Below, one piece after another: positions 48,168 through 55,627 of a stretch of 64,000 bases of DNA. The notes below the pieces were generated by a model that had not been told where the DNA came from, made no database searches, and saw only the letters and a list, made by a program, of their open reading frames with translations. Position numbers and translations under genes: made by a program. The DNA is from an uncultured Clostridia bacterium (GTDB lineage Bacteria > Bacillota > Clostridia > Christensenellales > Aristaeellaceae): contig CAKURR010000004.1 of NCBI GenBank assembly GCA_934675735.1, forward strand, positions 65,801 to 129,800. Direction: 5' to 3'. How positions within the stretch are numbered: position 1 is the first letter of the stretch; each line of letters opens with the position of its first letter.

Positions 48168-48306
48168 CAATTCGGGCGGAAGAAACCGGAAAAACGTTTT
48201 TTTCCATCCGATTCAGTTGCGAAAATTTCCCGAAAAAACCGGGAAAAACCCGAAACCCCGTCGAAATTCGCCTGCCCAATCGTGACAGAACGAAACAAAA
48301 AGGGTA

Positions 48307-48335
48307 TTGAACAAGAAAAGGAGAAATGGTATAAT
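48307..48335 (+). promoter_or_regulatory. Promoter of the first flavoprotein reductase gene
   Basis: TTGAAC (48307-48312) and TATAAT (48330-48335) with 17-bp spacing, about 38 bp before the start codon, divergent from the LacI promoter. Confidence 0.8.
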
Positions 48336-48373
48336 ATTCACAATCTCTGCCAAAGAGGAAAGGAGAAAAAAGT

Positions 48374-50143
48374 ATGAAGAAAGTCTTAGGCGCGTTTTTG
48401 TCTGCGGCGCTGCTGCTCTCTGCGGCGGTCGGCGCGATGGCAGAAACCAAGACGATGGAGACCGACGTTGTGGTGGTCGGCGGCGGCGGCGCGGGCATCA
48501 GCGCGGCGATTTCCGCGGCGCAGAACGGCGCGAACGTCGTGCTGCTCGAGAAGGTGGGCTATCTGGGCGGCGCGACGCTGATGTCCGGCGGCCTGATTCC
48601 GGCGGTCGGTACGCAGCAGCAGATTGAGGCGGGCATCGACGACAACATCGAGTGGTTCGTGCGCGATATCATGCGCCCGTCCAACTACGCCGTCCGCGAG
48701 GATTTGGTGTACACTGTTGCGGAGTCCGCGAAGCCGACGATTGAGTGGCTGACGGATATGGATGTAAAGTTCACGGTCGTCACCAGCTCGCTGTATTACG
48801 GCCAGTCCAACTACCGCATGCACCTGGCGGAGGGCAGCGGCAAGGGCCTGGTGGAAAAGATGACCGCTTATCTCGACGGTCTGGATAACGTGACCGTGCT
48901 GTATAACACGCCCGGTGTCGGCCTGATTACCGATGAGAGCGGCGAAGTGCTCGGCGTGAAGGCGAAGAGCGGTGACGACGATCTGGAAGTCATGGGCAAG
49001 AACGTCGTGCTGGCGACCAGCGGCTTTGCGGCCAATAAAGAGATGGTGGCCAAGTACATGCCGGAGGTCAAGGACGCTTACCCGATGTATGCGCCCGGCG
49101 CGACCGGCGAGGGTATCGAGTGGGGCGTTGAGCTGGGCGCGGCTGTGGCGAACATGGGCGCGTATCAGGGCCATGCGTTCTATTGCGAGGGCTACGGCAC
49201 GGTCGATCAGGGTATCGCTAACCGCGGCGGCATTTTCGTCAACCAGAACGGCGTGCGTTTCTGCAACGAATACGGCGGATATTCCGAGCTGACGCCGCAT
49301 GTGCTGCATCAGCCGGGCCATTACGCGTACATGGTGTTCGATTCCACCAACGCCGCGGCGACTGCGAAGTTTGCCGCGTTTGAGGAAGCGGGCATTGTGA
49401 CCGAGGCCGACACGGCGGAAGAGCTGGCCGAGAAGCTGGGCATCGACCCGCAGAAGCTGGCGCAGACCTTTGACGAGTATCAGGCTTCGATCGAGCGCGG
49501 CGAGGACGAGTTCAACAGAACCAAGCTTCCGGCCGAGTTCAAAGCCCCGTTCTACGCGATTAAGATTACCGGCGATCTGCGCCACACGCAGGGCGGCCTT
49601 GTGACCGACGTTGCGGCGCACGTCATGAAAGAGGACGGCACGCTGATTCCGGGCCTGTACGCGGCGGGCGGCTGCACCGAGGGTTTCTCCAGCACGGGCG
49701 GCGCGGCCTACATGAGCGGCAACGGCCTGCTTCAGGCGATTATCTTCGGCAAGATTGCGGGCGAAAACGCGGCGACGGAAGTGCGCGGCGAAGCGGCGGT
49801 CAAGACCCGCGAGGTTGAGCAGGAGAGCGTCGCCCAAGAGACGGCCGAAACGACGGTCGGCGGCGCGGATGTCGCCTTTAAGGACGGCACCTACGAGGGC
49901 ACCGCGAAGGGCAACAACGGCGATGTGACCGTTTCCGTGAAGGTCGAGGGCGGCAAGGTTGCCTCTGTCGAAGTGACGGCGCAGAGCGAGACTCCCGCGA
50001 TTTATGAGACGGCGAAGGACACCGTTCTGGGCGCGATTGTCGCCGCGAACGGCACTGTCGGCGTGGATGTTGTGACCGGCGCGACCAATTCCTCCAATGC
50101 GCTGATTCATGCCTGCGAGGCTGCGCTGAATCAGGCGCTGTAA
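48374..50143 (+). CDS. Secreted flavoprotein reductase: FAD_binding_2 domain followed by FMN-binding domain
   Basis: The 589-residue protein has a signal peptide (MKKVLGAFLSAALLLSAAVG, AMA-ET) and a fumarate-reductase/urocanate-reductase-type FAD domain (DVVVVGGGGAGISAAISAAQ at about 31-50; YAAGGCTEGFSSTGGAAYMSG near 430). The C-terminal FMN-binding domain (about 495-589) contains VVTGATNSS, the target motif of ApbE flavin transferase (covalent FMN on Thr571 or Ser573). Such extracellular flavoproteins accept electrons from membrane flavin chains and reduce a small molecule, often an unsaturated carboxylate. The substrate is unknown. It has its own promoter and terminator and lies divergently from the TRAP/sulfatase regulator. 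Confidence 0.88.
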   Translation: MKKVLGAFLSAALLLSAAVGAMAETKTMETDVVVVGGGGAGISAAISAAQNGANVVLLEKVGYLGGATLMSGGLIPAVGTQQQIEAGIDDNIEWFVRDIMRPSNYAVREDLVYTVAESAKPTIEWLTDMDVKFTVVTSSLYYGQSNYRMHLAEGSGKGLVEKMTAYLDGLDNVTVLYNTPGVGLITDESGEVLGVKAKSGDDDLEVMGKNVVLATSGFAANKEMVAKYMPEVKDAYPMYAPGATGEGIEWGVELGAAVANMGAYQGHAFYCEGYGTVDQGIANRGGIFVNQNGVRFCNEYGGYSELTPHVLHQPGHYAYMVFDSTNAAATAKFAAFEEAGIVTEADTAEELAEKLGIDPQKLAQTFDEYQASIERGEDEFNRTKLPAEFKAPFYAIKITGDLRHTQGGLVTDVAAHVMKEDGTLIPGLYAAGGCTEGFSSTGGAAYMSGNGLLQAIIFGKIAGENAATEVRGEAAVKTREVEQESVAQETAETTVGGADVAFKDGTYEGTAKGNNGDVTVSVKVEGGKVASVEVTAQSETPAIYETAKDTVLGAIVAANGTVGVDVVTGATNSSNALIHACEAALNQAL

Positions 50144-50229
50144 AGGCGGAAAGGGAAAAGGCGGGGGATGCTGTTAAGCGGCGCTTTCCCAAATGGGCCG
50201 TATCCTGAAAAAAGAATAATGAGATAAGA

Positions 50230-50274
50230 AACCTCCTGTTGCGGAACGGAAAAGAACTGCAACAGGAGGTTTTG
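50230..50274 (+). terminator. Terminator after the first flavoprotein reductase
   Basis: Perfect 12-bp stem ACCTCCTGTTGC/GCAACAGGAGGT with a 16-base loop, followed by TTTG. The 422-base gap to the next gene holds this hairpin and the promoter at 50475; I see nothing else. Confidence 0.75.
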
Positions 50275-50474
50275 CTATCTCGGAATGAAGGCGTTGACCG
50301 GAAAAACAGTCTTATTTGGCATAGGCCCGAAATGGGACTTCGTGATTTTAAGAGATTTCGTAACAGGCTTGTATTTCGCTTTCATTGAACCCAATACAGT
50401 TCGGCCTGAGCCTTCACCCCGTTTTTGTGCAGACTATGCGGATAAAATTGGGCGCAGATGTGGAATCTTCCGTC

Positions 50475-50503
50475 TTGAAAAGATTATGAGAAGCGTGTAT
50501 AAT
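50475..50503 (+). promoter_or_regulatory. Promoter of the MATE transporter gene
   Basis: TTGAAA (50475-50480) and TATAAT (50498-50503) with 17-bp spacing, 62 bp before the start codon. Confidence 0.78.
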
Positions 50504-50565
50504 ACCGCTGTTTTTGAAGCAATTCGGATTCCGTTTCAACCGTCTTTCTAATGAGGGAGAGTTCA

Positions 50566-51933
50566 ATGACCAAGGATTTGACGCAGGGTTCGCCCGTTCG
50601 CTTGATTCTCGGCTTCGCGCTGCCGCTTCTGGCCGGCATGCTGTTTCAGCAGCTGTATAATCTGGTCGATACGCTGATTGTCGGCCGTTTTCTCGGCATG
50701 GAGGCGCTCGCGGGCGTGGGCGCGACCGGCTCGATTAACTTTCTGGTGCTCGGCTTCTGCATGGGCGTCTGCTCGGGCTTTGCCATTCCGGTGGCCCAGC
50801 AGTTCGGCGCGCACGAAGAGCGCCGCATGCGCGAGTTTGTCGCCAACGGCGCGTGGCTGTCCGTCGTGTTCGCGTTCGTGATGACCGTGCTGACGGTGGT
50901 GTACTGCGCGGATATTCTGCGCCTGATGAACACGCCGGAGGACTGCTTCGAGCAGGCCTACAATTATATTGTCGTGATTTTTGCGGGCATTCCGTTCACG
51001 TTCCTGTATAACCTGCTTTCCGGCTGGCTGCGTTCGCTGGGCGACAGCAAAACGCCGCTGTTCTTTCTGGTGCTTTCTTCGGTGCTTAACGTCATACTGG
51101 ATTTGGCGTTTATCCTGATTTTCAAGCTCGGCGTGTTCGGCGCGTCGCTGGCGACGGTGCTCAGTCAGGCGATTTCCGGCGCGCTCTGCCTGCTGTTCAT
51201 CGCGGTGAAAGTGCCGATTCTGCATATCGGCAGGGCGGAGTGGCGGCCGCAGTCGAAGCGCATGACCGAGCTTTGCGCCTACGGCGTGCCGATGGGGCTG
51301 CAATATTCCATCACGGCCATCGGCAGCGTCATTTTGCAGGTGGCGGTCAACTCGCTGGGCTCGCTCTCCGTTGCGGCGGTGACGGCGGCGAGCAAGGTGC
51401 TCAACTTTCTGGCCTGCCCGTTTGACGCGCTCGGCTCGACGATGGCGACTTACGGCGCGCAGAACGTCGGCGCGAGCCGCTATGACCGTCTGAACAAGGG
51501 CCTGTATGCCGCGTCGCTGATGGGCTTCGGGTATTCGGTGCTGGCGTTTGTCATCGCGTGGTTCTTCGGCCGCGCGCTGACGGGCCTGTTTGTCTCCGGC
51601 GAGAGCAGTGCGCAGCTGGTCGAGCTGGCGCAGACGTATATGATTACGAATGTCGTCGCCTATCCGCTGCTGACGCTGGTCAACGTCGTGCGCTTCATGA
51701 TTCAAGGCATGGGCTTCTCGATGTTCGCGATTCTCGCGGGCGTGATGGAGATGGTCGCGCGCAGCCTTGCGGGCATGTTCCTCGTGCCCGCGCTGGGGTA
51801 TTTCGGCGCGGCGCTGGGCAGCCCGCTGGCGTGGGTCGCGGCGGATATCTTCCTCGTTCCGGCGTATTTCCGCTGCCGCCGCGTGCTGATGAGCCAGTCG
51901 CACCACCTGAATGTGGCGGGGGAAGAAAAGTAA
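50566..51933 (+). CDS. MATE family efflux transporter
   Basis: The 455-residue protein has 12 predicted membrane helices in two homologous halves and typical MATE motifs: LALPLLAG-like ILGFALPLLAGMLFQQLYNLVD, LIVGRFLGMEALAGVGATG, and ALSVAAVTAASKV-like SLSVAAVTAASKVLNF in the second half. MATE proteins export cationic drugs or metabolites with Na+ or H+ antiport. The substrate is unknown. ATG 50566 has GAGGGAGAG upstream; an in-frame ATG at 50551 lacks one. It is followed by a LysR gene with its own promoter. Confidence 0.92.
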   Translation: MTKDLTQGSPVRLILGFALPLLAGMLFQQLYNLVDTLIVGRFLGMEALAGVGATGSINFLVLGFCMGVCSGFAIPVAQQFGAHEERRMREFVANGAWLSVVFAFVMTVLTVVYCADILRLMNTPEDCFEQAYNYIVVIFAGIPFTFLYNLLSGWLRSLGDSKTPLFFLVLSSVLNVILDLAFILIFKLGVFGASLATVLSQAISGALCLLFIAVKVPILHIGRAEWRPQSKRMTELCAYGVPMGLQYSITAIGSVILQVAVNSLGSLSVAAVTAASKVLNFLACPFDALGSTMATYGAQNVGASRYDRLNKGLYAASLMGFGYSVLAFVIAWFFGRALTGLFVSGESSAQLVELAQTYMITNVVAYPLLTLVNVVRFMIQGMGFSMFAILAGVMEMVARSLAGMFLVPALGYFGAALGSPLAWVAADIFLVPAYFRCRRVLMSQSHHLNVAGEEK

Positions 51934-51948
51934 GTCAGCGCACGCCGC

Positions 51949-51978
51949 TTGACAGCGCGCGGGGGGTCGTGCTATGCT
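51949..51978 (+). promoter_or_regulatory. Promoter of the LysR-family gene
   Basis: TTGACA (51949-51954) and TATGCT (51973-51978) with 18-bp spacing. Confidence 0.65.
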
Positions 51979-52003
51979 CCCTTTGAAGAGGAAGGGGATG
52001 GAC

Positions 52004-52906
52004 ATGACCATTCATATGCTGGAATACTTCATCGCCGTGGCGGAGTGCCAGAGCTTTACGGATGCGGCGGGGCGCTGCTTTGTCAGCCAGAGCGCGCTCA
52101 GTCGGGCGATGGCCAATTTGGAGAAGGAAGTCGGCTGCGCGCTCATCGACCGCGAAAACCGCAAGAGCGTCACGCTCACGCCAGCCGGAGACACGATGCT
52201 CGTGGAGGCGCGGCGGGTGCTGGGCCAGCTGGATGCGATGGTGGAGCGCGTGCGGCAGATTGACGGGCAGACGCGCAGCGTGGTCACCATCGGCTACATC
52301 GCTTACGGCCTGCTTCAAACCTTTCGGACGGCCGCACAGGCGGCGCTCGCGCAGGCGGTGAAGGAAGGCATCCGCATCGAACCCGTTTACGGCTCTGCGC
52401 GGGAAATCAAGGAGCGGCTGCTCAGCAGCGAGCTGGACTGCGCGATTCTGCCGGAGACGGTCGCCATGGGCATGCGCGACTGCCGCTATACGGCGGTGTG
52501 CCAGACTGACATGCGCGTGCTGATTCCAAAGGAAAACCCGCTGTTCGGCTGCACCTCCGTGCGGCTGGAACAGCTTGCGGATATGCCGTTCGTGCTGTTT
52601 GACGCGAAGGACCTGCCGGAAATCTACGCCCGAAACATCGCCCAATGCATGAAGGCGGGCTTCATGCCGCGCGTGGTCGGCACGGGCAAGAAGATGGGGG
52701 ATGTGGCCGCGCTGCTGCATCAGCATCAGGCGGTGGGGCTGGCTTCCGAAGCGTTTGTCTATGCGCAGAATGAGGATTTGCAGCTCGTGCCCATCGAGGG
52801 ACTGGCTTACAGCAATCCGCTGACGCTGACGATGCGCAGCCGCGCGGTCAATCCGCAGGCGAAACATCTTTTTGAGCTGGTGTCGCAGAAATACGAAAAA
52901 AAATAA
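52004..52906 (+). CDS. LysR-family transcriptional regulator
   Basis: The 300-residue protein has the N-terminal LysR winged helix-turn-helix (LEYFIAVAECQSFTDAAGRC, then SQSALSRAMANLEKEVGCAL and VTLTPAGDTMLVEA) and an effector domain from about residue 90. LysR proteins usually control a neighbouring gene in response to a small metabolite. Here the next gene downstream, a secreted flavoprotein reductase, is in the same direction and has its own promoter region with a TGATATATCA palindrome, so it is a plausible target. ATG 52004 is preferred (GAAGGGG 8 bases upstream); ATG 51998 is possible. Confidence 0.92.
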   Translation: MTIHMLEYFIAVAECQSFTDAAGRCFVSQSALSRAMANLEKEVGCALIDRENRKSVTLTPAGDTMLVEARRVLGQLDAMVERVRQIDGQTRSVVTIGYIAYGLLQTFRTAAQAALAQAVKEGIRIEPVYGSAREIKERLLSSELDCAILPETVAMGMRDCRYTAVCQTDMRVLIPKENPLFGCTSVRLEQLADMPFVLFDAKDLPEIYARNIAQCMKAGFMPRVVGTGKKMGDVAALLHQHQAVGLASEAFVYAQNEDLQLVPIEGLAYSNPLTLTMRSRAVNPQAKHLFELVSQKYEKK

Positions 52907-52909
52907 CGA

Positions 52910-52937
52910 AGGGACGCTCGGAACGGCGTCTCTTTTT
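52910..52937 (+). terminator. Terminator of the LysR-family gene
   Basis: Stem AGGGACGC/GCGTCTCT (one wobble) with an 8-base loop and TTTTTG. Confidence 0.75.
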
Positions 52938-53066
52938 GATTCGGCGGCGTTTAGACGCGCGGACAGAAGTCTGAAATTTTGCAGACGGAAGCTGAAAAGT
53001 TGGGGAGCAGAGAACGTCGTTATGATTTTGACGCATTCAAAACGAAAAAAGATTCATTTTTGATAT

Positions 53067-53095
53067 TTGCATTTGATTTGTGATTGATATATCAT
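53067..53095 (+). promoter_or_regulatory. Probable promoter of the second flavoprotein reductase, with palindrome
   Basis: TTGCAT (53067-53072) and TATCAT (53090-53095) with 17-bp spacing. The palindrome TGATATATCA overlaps the -10 and could be a regulator site. Confidence 0.55.
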
Positions 53096-53138
53096 AGACA
53101 TATGTTCCCGGGAAGGGAAAACAAAGGAGGAAAAACCC

Positions 53139-55043
53139 ATGAAAAGCAAGCTGTTGGCGCTCGTTCTGGCGCTGTGCGTGCTGATGAGTCTGGCCTGCGG
53201 CGCGAGCGCCGCGATGACGGCGGGCACGTACAGCGCGACGGTCAGCGGCATGCACGGCCCGATGACCGTGCAGGTGACCGTGAGCGAGGACAAAATCGAA
53301 TCCGTCGAAGTGACGGAGAATGTGGAAACCCCCGGCCTGATCGACTGGCCGATGCGCGAGATTCCGCAGGAAGTCGTGGAAAATCAGTCCGTCAACGTGG
53401 ATACCGTCACCGGCGTGACCGTGTCCAGCCGTGCGATTCTCTCCGGCGTGTCCAAGGCGCTGGAGGAGGCGGGCGCGAATCTCGACGACTTCAACAAGCC
53501 GGTCGAGAAGGAAGCCGCGCCGGATGAAGAGCTGACCGCGGACGTGATTATCGTCGGCGGCGGCGGAGCGGGCCTGGCGGCGGCCGTTGCGGCGACCGAC
53601 GAGGGCGCGAGCGTCATCGTCATCGAAAAGACCGGCTTCTTCGGCGGCAACGCCATCGTTTCCGGCGGCATTTACAATTGCCCCGATCCGGCGCTCCAGG
53701 ATAACGCGGATATCACCAGCAGCCTGGATTCCCTGATTGAAGATGCGCTGGCCGAAGAGCCTGTCAGCGATCTGCACAAGCAGGTGATGGATACCGTCCG
53801 CGAGCAGTTTGAAGCCTACAAGCAGACCGACAAGAAGGTCTTTGACAGCCCCGAATGGTTCGCCCTCCAGACGTGGAACGGCGGCGACAAGGTCGGCGAC
53901 CTGAACATGCTGCTGACCTTCGCGGAGAACGCGTATCCGTCCCTCGAGTGGATTGAGGGCATGGGCATGCAGTTTGCCGACAAGATTAACTCCGCGAGCG
54001 GCTCGCTCTACATGCGCACGCACACCGCGGTGATGCCGAACGGCACGGGCTACTTCAAGGCGTTTGAGGGCAACCTCGCGACCAAAGGCGAGCTGTTCAC
54101 CGCGCTGATGGATACCACCGGCAAGAGCCTGATTATGGACGGCGACAAGGTCGTCGGCGTGAACGCCGAGGGCAAGGACGGCCATAAGGTGACCCTGCAC
54201 GCCAACAAAGGCGTCATCCTCGCGACGGGCGGCTTTGCCGGCAACGTCGAGATGCGCATGAAGTATTGCCAGAGCGAAAAGTGGCCGGATTTGAGCGCGA
54301 AGGTCGGCACGACCAACATGCCCGGCGTCACCGGCGACGGCATTTACATGGCGGAGGACGCGGGCGCCGAGCTCATCAACATGGACCAGATTCAGCTGCT
54401 GCCGTATGCCAATCCGTGGACCGGCGCGACTTCCGATATCACGCTGACGTACAGCGCGAGCATCTATGTCAATGAGAATGGCGAGCGCTTCGTCCGTGAG
54501 GACGGCCGCCGCGACGAGATGTCTCTGGGTATCATTGCGCAGCCGGACGGCCTGATGTATCAGGTGTTCAGCGCGGACGCTGTGCCCGACCCGAAAACCG
54601 GCAAGACGCTGGGCGACAAGACCGTGTCCTATTACCTCGAAAACCATCTGGCCGGCTATGTGCAGGCGGATACGCTCGAAGGTCTGGCCGAGACCTTGGG
54701 CATGAACCCCGACACCCTCAAGGCGACCATCGACGACTTCAACGCCTGCGTGCGCGGCGAAAAGACTGACGACTATGGCCGCATCACCTTCACCAAGGAA
54801 CTCAAGACCGGCCCGTGGTATGCGTATCCGCGCAAGCCTGCGGCGCATCACACGATGGGCGGCGTGAACGTGGATAACGGCACGCACGCGCTCCGTGCGG
54901 ACGGCACTCGGATTGAGGGCCTGTACTGCGCGGGCGAAATCACCGGCAACCTGCACGGCGCGAACCGCCTGGGCGGCAACGCCATCGTTGACTTCTGCGT
55001 GTTCGGCCGCATTGCGGGCACGAACGCGGCGAAGGCCGAGTAA
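53139..55043 (+). CDS. Secreted flavoprotein reductase: FMN-binding domain followed by FAD_binding_2 domain
   Basis: The 634-residue protein has a signal sequence (MKSKLLALVLALCVLMSLAC, cleavage near ASA-AM, or less likely a lipid-modified Cys20). The FMN-binding domain (about 27-115) has the ApbE target motif TVTGVTVSS (91-97). A fumarate-reductase-like FAD domain follows, with DVIIVGGGGAGLAAAVAAT at about 130-150, IVIEKTGFFGGNAIVSGG and the C-terminal AAHHTMGGVNVD and GLYCAGEITGNLHGANRLGG. The last two resemble the fumarate reductase active site (H..T.GG and HGANRLGGN), so reduction of a fumarate-like acid is likely. Domain order is the reverse of the reductase at 48374. AAAGGAGG precedes ATG 53139. 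Confidence 0.9.
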   Translation: MKSKLLALVLALCVLMSLACGASAAMTAGTYSATVSGMHGPMTVQVTVSEDKIESVEVTENVETPGLIDWPMREIPQEVVENQSVNVDTVTGVTVSSRAILSGVSKALEEAGANLDDFNKPVEKEAAPDEELTADVIIVGGGGAGLAAAVAATDEGASVIVIEKTGFFGGNAIVSGGIYNCPDPALQDNADITSSLDSLIEDALAEEPVSDLHKQVMDTVREQFEAYKQTDKKVFDSPEWFALQTWNGGDKVGDLNMLLTFAENAYPSLEWIEGMGMQFADKINSASGSLYMRTHTAVMPNGTGYFKAFEGNLATKGELFTALMDTTGKSLIMDGDKVVGVNAEGKDGHKVTLHANKGVILATGGFAGNVEMRMKYCQSEKWPDLSAKVGTTNMPGVTGDGIYMAEDAGAELINMDQIQLLPYANPWTGATSDITLTYSASIYVNENGERFVREDGRRDEMSLGIIAQPDGLMYQVFSADAVPDPKTGKTLGDKTVSYYLENHLAGYVQADTLEGLAETLGMNPDTLKATIDDFNACVRGEKTDDYGRITFTKELKTGPWYAYPRKPAAHHTMGGVNVDNGTHALRADGTRIEGLYCAGEITGNLHGANRLGGNAIVDFCVFGRIAGTNAAKAE

Positions 55044-55067
55044 TTTCCGAACCGATTCCCCTTTTTC

Positions 55068-55107
55068 TGCGGGAAATGCGAAAAAAACGCATTTCCCGCA
55101 TTTTTTT
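55068..55107 (+). terminator. Intrinsic terminator of the second flavoprotein reductase
   Basis: Perfect 13-bp stem TGCGGGAAATGCG/CGCATTTCCCGCA, A-rich loop, and T7. Confidence 0.95.
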
Positions 55108-55119
55108 GTAAAAAAAGGA

Positions 55120-55148
55120 TTGACAGAATCGCGAATCTCAGGTATAAT
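55120..55148 (+). promoter_or_regulatory. Promoter of tRNA-Ser
   Basis: Consensus TTGACA (55120-55125), 17 bp, TATAAT (55143-55148). Confidence 0.92.
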
Positions 55149-55179
55149 AGGCTTCGCTGATTGAGCAGCGGCCAATGTT

Positions 55180-55270
55180 GGAGAGTTGGCTGAGTGGTCT
55201 AAGGCGCACGACTGGAAATCGTGTGTGCGTTGATAGCGCACCTAGGGTTCAAATCCCTAACTCTCCGCCA
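55180..55270 (+). tRNA. tRNA-Ser (anticodon GGA)
   Basis: Acceptor stem GGAGAGT/ACTCTCC, discriminator G and encoded CCA. The anticodon loop CTGGAAA gives anticodon GGA, reading UCC and UCU. A long variable arm (GTGCGTTGATAGCGCAC) is typical of class II tRNA-Ser, and the T arm is TAGGG-TTCAAAT-CCCTA. It is transcribed alone, with its own promoter and terminator. Confidence 0.98.
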
Positions 55271-55274
55271 GAGT

Positions 55275-55314
55275 AAGCACCGGCTTTTGATAGAAAGGCC
55301 GGTGCTTTTCTTTT
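55275..55314 (+). terminator. Intrinsic terminator of tRNA-Ser
   Basis: Stem GCACCGGC (55277-55284)/GCCGGTGC (55298-55305) extended by AA/TT, followed by TTTTCTTTT. Confidence 0.9.
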
Positions 55315-55400
55315 ACCCTGTGGTAGTTCAAATCCCCTTGCCACAAGGGCTTTCCCGGGCATTTTCCCGGAAAGGTACCCTGAGACAGTTATAATTCTCA
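55315..55400 (+). other. Possible remnant of a tRNA 3' end with hairpins
   Basis: GTTCAAATCCC at 55326-55336 repeats the T-arm of the tRNA-Ser gene (55247-55257) and is followed by CTTGCCACA. Two imperfect hairpins (CCCTGTGG/CCACAAGGG and TTTCCCGGG/CCCGGAAA) lie here. It could be an old integration scar; there is no coding sequence. Confidence 0.35.
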
Positions 55401-55406
55401 TTACGC

Positions 55407-55451
55407 ACACAGGCACGGAAGACAAAATTGCTCTCCGTGCCTGTGTTTTTT
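55407..55451 (+). terminator. Terminator-like hairpin without an obvious gene
   Basis: Perfect 13-bp stem ACACAGGCACGGA/TCCGTGCCTGTGT with a 14-base loop and a T-run. Nothing upstream except the tRNA remnant would need it. Confidence 0.75.
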
Positions 55452-55535
55452 ACCCCACCCCGGTCAAAATGGCGTATTCTTGAGTTTCGTCAAATCGTTT
55501 GAATTAGAGGCGTTTGCATTTTTTCTCGTCTGGAT

Positions 55536-55614
55536 GCCAGTACTCGTTTTGCCTTGAAAGCACTGGCTTTTCCTCCGCTTGTATGGTATAGTATTAGTGC
55601 TTTAGGGTACTGGC
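55536..55614 (+). promoter_or_regulatory. Nested inverted repeats upstream of the signalling operon
   Basis: GCCAGTAC (55536-55543) pairs with GTACTGGC (55607-55614), and inside it AAAGCACT (55557-55564) pairs with AGTGCTTT (55596-55603). A -10-like TATAGT lies between the inner arms (about 55588). It could be an operator for the LuxR-type regulator of this operon. Confidence 0.5.
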
Positions 55615-55627
55615 GGGAGGTGGATAT

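Noticed and set aside
50285..50551. 88-codon open frame between the flavoprotein gene and the MATE gene
   Set aside because: It contains the MATE promoter, has no clear ribosome-binding site, and its product has no recognisable features.
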